Assembly (NCBI RefSeq): GCF_000425465.1
Contig: NZ_AUDM01000011.1
Coordinates: 62,001 to 126,000, forward strand
DNA length: 64,000 nucleotides
Source of the DNA: Flavobacterium filum DSM 17961
Lineage (GTDB): Bacteria > Bacteroidota > Bacteroidia > Flavobacteriales > Flavobacteriaceae
Direction of reading: 5' to 3'
Shown here piece by piece: positions 61,151 through 64,000 of this stretch (position 1 is the stretch's first letter; each line of letters opens with the position of its first letter). The notes beneath the pieces are model-generated. The model searched no databases, was not told where the DNA came from, and worked only from the letters and a program-made list of their open reading frames with translations. Both the position numbers and the translations under genes were made by a program.

Positions 61151-62263
61151 ATGAAATATTACATCATAGCAGGCGAAGCATCGGGAGATTTGCATGGTTC
61201 GAATTTGATGAAAGCCATCCACAAGGAAGATGCACAGGCAGACATTCGGTTTTGGGGTGGCGATTTGATGCAAGCAGCCGGCGGAAAATTAGTCAAACAC
61301 TACAAAGCACTTGCTTTTATGGGCTTTGCCGAAGTTTTATTCAATTTAAAAACCATTTTAAACAATATTTCTTTTTGTAAAAAAGACATATTGGAATTTC
61401 AACCGGATGTACTCATTTTTATCGACTATCCCGGTTTTAATATGCGAATTGCTAAGTGGGCAAAAACGCAGAACATTCCCACTCATTATTATATTTCGCC
61501 ACAAATTTGGGCTTGGAAGGAAAATCGCATCAAGGATATTAAACGTGATTTTGATCAATTGTATGTCATTTTGCCTTTTGAAAAAGACTTTTACGAAAAA
61601 AAACATCATTTTCCGGTAGAATTTGTGGGTCATCCGTTGATTGATGCAATCCACAACCGCAAAAAAGTGGATGAATTGACCTTTAGAAAAGAATATCAAT
61701 TAGACGAAAGACCGATTATTGCTCTTTTACCGGGAAGCAGAAAACAAGAAATCAGCAAATTGCTACACGAAATGTTGGCTGTGGTGGATGATTTCCCGGA
61801 TTATCAATTTGTGATAGCCGGTGCTCCAGGACAAGATTACGATTTCTACCAGCGATTTCTGACGAACAAGGCCGTTCATTTTATTTCGAATAAAACCTAT
61901 GATTTATTGAGTGTAGCTCATGCTGCTTTGGTTACCTCCGGAACAGCAACCTTGGAAACAGCTCTTTTTAAGGTTCCGGAGGTAGTTTGTTATAAAGGAA
62001 ATTGGATTTCGTATCAAATTGCCAAAAGGATCATCACCCTGAAATATATCTCATTGGTCAATTTAATTATGGATGAAGAAGTCGTTACCGAGTTAATACA
62101 AGGCGATTGTAATGCCAAAAAAATCAAAGCAGAACTTTCTAAAATTTTAGAGGAGGATTACCGAAAAAAACTCATCGAAAAATATAATCAATTAGAAAAA
62201 AAATTAGGTGGTGAAGGTGCAAGCAGTAAAGTAGCCAAGTTAATTGTTCGTCAAATTTCTTGA
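61151..62263 (+). CDS. lpxB: lipid A disaccharide synthase
   Basis: 370 residues from the ATG at 61151. It condenses UDP-diacylglucosamine and lipid X to the lipid A disaccharide on the inner face of the membrane. MKYYIIAGEASGDLHGSNLM is the standard N-terminus; FIDYPGFNMRIAKWAK, YYISPQIWAWKENRIKDIKR, FVGHPLIDAI and LLPGSRKQEISKLL are GT19 blocks, and TSGTATLETALFKVPEVVCYK binds the UDP sugar. It starts one base after the previous stop. Peripheral membrane protein. Confidence 0.95.
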   Translation: MKYYIIAGEASGDLHGSNLMKAIHKEDAQADIRFWGGDLMQAAGGKLVKHYKALAFMGFAEVLFNLKTILNNISFCKKDILEFQPDVLIFIDYPGFNMRIAKWAKTQNIPTHYYISPQIWAWKENRIKDIKRDFDQLYVILPFEKDFYEKKHHFPVEFVGHPLIDAIHNRKKVDELTFRKEYQLDERPIIALLPGSRKQEISKLLHEMLAVVDDFPDYQFVIAGAPGQDYDFYQRFLTNKAVHFISNKTYDLLSVAHAALVTSGTATLETALFKVPEVVCYKGNWISYQIAKRIITLKYISLVNLIMDEEVVTELIQGDCNAKKIKAELSKILEEDYRKKLIEKYNQLEKKLGGEGASSKVAKLIVRQIS

Positions 62264-62290
62264 TTATAACGCAATACCTTTTTATCTTTG
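62260..62290 (+). promoter_or_regulatory. promoter of the NlpC/P60 gene
   Basis: TTG (62260-62262, inside the lpxB stop region), 20 bases, TATCTTTG (62283-62290). The predicted start point (about 62297) coincides with the ATG at 62298, implying a leaderless mRNA. Confidence 0.65.
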
Positions 62291-62297
62291 TAGCTCT

Positions 62298-62966
62298 ATG
62301 TTAAAAATTAAATTCATATCCATTTTTCTGCTTTTGATAGTATTAGTTGGCTGTAAGCCAACACAATCCGTTATTGTTACCAACAAAGATGAAGCTGTAA
62401 AAAAAGGAATTTATTCTTCTCCTGTTGCGGAGAAAAAATCAACTGTTGCAAAGACAACAAAAACAGTAAAACCTATTGTTGAGCCTTCAAAAAAAGAGAA
62501 AAACACATCTAAAAAAAGTCTATTAAACGAAACTGACGATACTGTTTATTCAGATAATAATGACGTTTCTTATTATATTAAACAATTGATTAATAATGCG
62601 ATGCAATACAATGGTGTTAGGTATCGCGGAGGAGGAACAACTACTGAAGGCATGGATTGTTCCGGTTTAGTTACCACTGTTTTTAAATCGTATGACATTT
62701 CTTTACCCAGAAGTTCATTTGATATGGCTAAAGTTGGAAAAAAACTAAACCGAAATGACATTCAAGTTGGTGATTTAGTTTTTTTTAAAACCAATGGGAA
62801 AAAAGTGATTAATCACGTTGGTTTGGTTACAGAAATAAAAGATGATGAAATCATTTTCATTCATTCTACTACTCAAAGAGGTGTAATTTTATCTTCAACC
62901 AAAGAACCTTATTATCAACGCACTTTTGCTCAAGCCAATCGTGTTTTGTCTGAAGATTACTTTTAA
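62298..62966 (+). CDS. NlpC/P60 family lipoprotein (peptidoglycan endopeptidase)
   Basis: 222 residues from the ATG at 62298. MLKIKFISIFLLLIVLVGC is a lipoprotein signal (LVGC). A Lys/Thr/Ser-rich linker runs to ~85. The NlpC/P60 domain (~95-220) has the catalytic Cys121 in GMDCSGLVTTVF, His173 in INHVGLVTEI and His189 in IFIHSTTQRG, plus LPRSSFDMAKVGKKLNRNDI and GDLVFFKT. It cleaves gamma-D-Glu-diamino acid bonds in stem peptides, for wall growth or recycling. It is monocistronic with its own strong promoter; comEC follows. Confidence 0.92.
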   Translation: MLKIKFISIFLLLIVLVGCKPTQSVIVTNKDEAVKKGIYSSPVAEKKSTVAKTTKTVKPIVEPSKKEKNTSKKSLLNETDDTVYSDNNDVSYYIKQLINNAMQYNGVRYRGGGTTTEGMDCSGLVTTVFKSYDISLPRSSFDMAKVGKKLNRNDIQVGDLVFFKTNGKKVINHVGLVTEIKDDEIIFIHSTTQRGVILSSTKEPYYQRTFAQANRVLSEDYF

Positions 62967-63006
62967 TTTTTTTTTGCAATAACAAGAATTTTACTATTTT
63001 AGCAGA

Positions 63007-64000
63007 GTGAAGGTAGTAAAATTTCCAGCCTTAAACATCGCGATTTGCGTTGTACTGGGAATTTTGTTTTCAAATGAATTCAGACCCGGTATTGCTTACT
63101 CATGCTTATTGCTTTCGGTTTCATTTTTACCTTTTTTTATTTTTTACCTTCTTACTAACCGTCAAAAAAAATATCAATTCCCTTTTCAACTCGCTACTCT
63201 TTTTCTGAGTTTATGTATTGGAATTGCGACTTATTCTTTTCATTTTCAACCTAATCATTCCTCTCATTACACCTCTATAAAGAAAAATGAAAAGCAACTG
63301 GTGGAAGGAATTATTATTGAAAAATTACGTTCAAATCCCTATTCGTTCAAATATTATTTATCGGTAAATTTTGTTGATTCTATTCCTAAAAAGGGAAAAC
63401 TATTGATAATTCAATCGAAAAAAGAAGAACGTCCAGCATTACAAGTTGGTGATAAAGTGTTGGCCTATTGTCCTATAAAACCAATCATTCGTCCTCACAA
63501 TCCGAATCAATTTGATTATGCTAATTATTTGGAAAAAAAAGATGTGTTCGACCAATTGTATTTAGAAAACAATAATTATCGTTTGTTGGGTAAAGAACAA
63601 AATCGTTTGGTATTTCTTGAAAATATTCGAAATAGGATAACATATTTCTTCACTGAACTTTCAATTGATCCCGAAATTGTAAACATTATTAAAGCTTTAT
63701 TTTTGGGACAACGACAAGATATTGACCAAGAAACACTCAATCGATATTCTCAATCAGGAGCCATTCATATTTTAGCTATTTCCGGATTGCATATAGGAAT
63801 TTTGCTTTTCTTTTTTAAAGGTTTATTGAAACCTTTGGAACGAATCAAAAACGGAAAAAAAATAGTTCCCTTTTTATTGATTCTTATCCTTTGGGGCTTT
63901 GCCATGCTTTCCGGTTTATCAGCATCAGTAGTTCGAGCGGTTACAATGTTTTCATTTGTTGCCATTGGTTTGTATATGAAAAGAGAAACCAATATTTATA
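63007..64000 (+). CDS. comEC: ComEC/Rec2-family DNA uptake channel (3' end outside the window)
   Basis: About 331 residues from a GTG at 63007 (VKVVKFPALNIAICVVLGIL); no ATG is available early in the frame. Two or three N-terminal helices (AICVVLGILFSNEF, SCLLLSVSFLPFFIFYLL, LATLFLSLCIGIATYSFHF) are followed by the soluble OB-like part (VEGIIIEKLRSNPYSFKYYL, VGDKVLAYCPIKPIIRPHNP) with NPxQFDYxxYL. The competence membrane domain comes next: IIKALFLGQRQDIDQETLNR, GAIHILAISGLHIGILLFFF and GLSASVVRAVTMFSFVAIGL. It imports single-stranded DNA. A weak -7 (TATTTTAG, 62995) lies just before the GTG, so it may be leaderless. Confidence 0.9.
   Translation, partial: MKVVKFPALNIAICVVLGILFSNEFRPGIAYSCLLLSVSFLPFFIFYLLTNRQKKYQFPFQLATLFLSLCIGIATYSFHFQPNHSSHYTSIKKNEKQLVEGIIIEKLRSNPYSFKYYLSVNFVDSIPKKGKLLIIQSKKEERPALQVGDKVLAYCPIKPIIRPHNPNQFDYANYLEKKDVFDQLYLENNNYRLLGKEQNRLVFLENIRNRITYFFTELSIDPEIVNIIKALFLGQRQDIDQETLNRYSQSGAIHILAISGLHIGILLFFFKGLLKPLERIKNGKKIVPFLLILILWGFAMLSGLSASVVRAVTMFSFVAIGLYMKRETNIY

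Overview
The window looks like a chromosomal segment of a Flavobacteriaceae member, close to Flavobacterium. It is AT-rich, uses Bacteroidota promoters (TTG / TAnnTTTG), has few Shine-Dalgarno-like sites, and carries type IX secretion (T9SS) machinery (porT next to ubiE) and several secreted proteins with C-terminal T9SS sorting tails. Core gene order is typical of the group: purH-mreBCD-mrdA-rodA, surE-lpxB, ubiE-porT, trmH divergent from tamL.

Layout. 1-391: 3'-truncated inorganic pyrophosphatase. 392-3617: a small accessory patch (HTH regulator, two T9SS cargo proteins) bracketed by a remnant of a DUF5686 gene 3' end and the intact DUF5686 gene, so the DUF5686 3' end occurs twice in direct orientation. 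3614-33505: housekeeping genes: PDH E1-beta, ETF beta/alpha, bifunctional nuclease, CNT nucleoside transporter, thyA and folA, small TonB-C and membrane proteins, ubiE-porT, trmH/tamL, class II aldolase, accD, a MacB-like permease, purH, the rod-shape operon, and a pair of secreted nucleases. 33610-56500: a long accessory region. 56582-64000: core genes again (oligopeptide permease, Prc protease, surE, lpxB, NlpC/P60 lipoprotein, 5' part of comEC).

The accessory region holds two conflict systems. The first (36915-43893, minus strand) is a type I restriction-modification operon in the order hsdR-hsdS-prrC-hsdM. The third gene is a clear PrrC-type anticodon nuclease: ABC-type ATPase motifs plus an R287/E291/H324 triad spaced almost exactly as in E. 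coli PrrC. It is thus a restriction enzyme with a built-in tRNA-cutting abortive-infection backup. An HTH gene with two identical operator-like dyads 40 bp apart lies upstream.

The second (45565-56413, plus strand) is a secreted polymorphic-toxin locus. A possible Tat-exported repeat protein, a lamin-tail-domain protein with a T9SS tail and a 2230-residue SpvB/FG-GAP/RHS protein lie in one operon, followed by a small membrane protein (candidate immunity). Then comes an orphan toxin C-terminus that repeats the pre-toxin junction of the big RHS gene in the same reading frame, has its own consensus promoter, is cut by one in-frame TAG, and is followed by a second candidate immunity gene. This is the rhs/CDI-type displaced toxin-immunity cassette arrangement, here tied to a T9SS-bearing operon, and is the most interesting part of the window together with prrC. 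No tRNA, rRNA, CRISPR array, transposase or phage structural gene was found.
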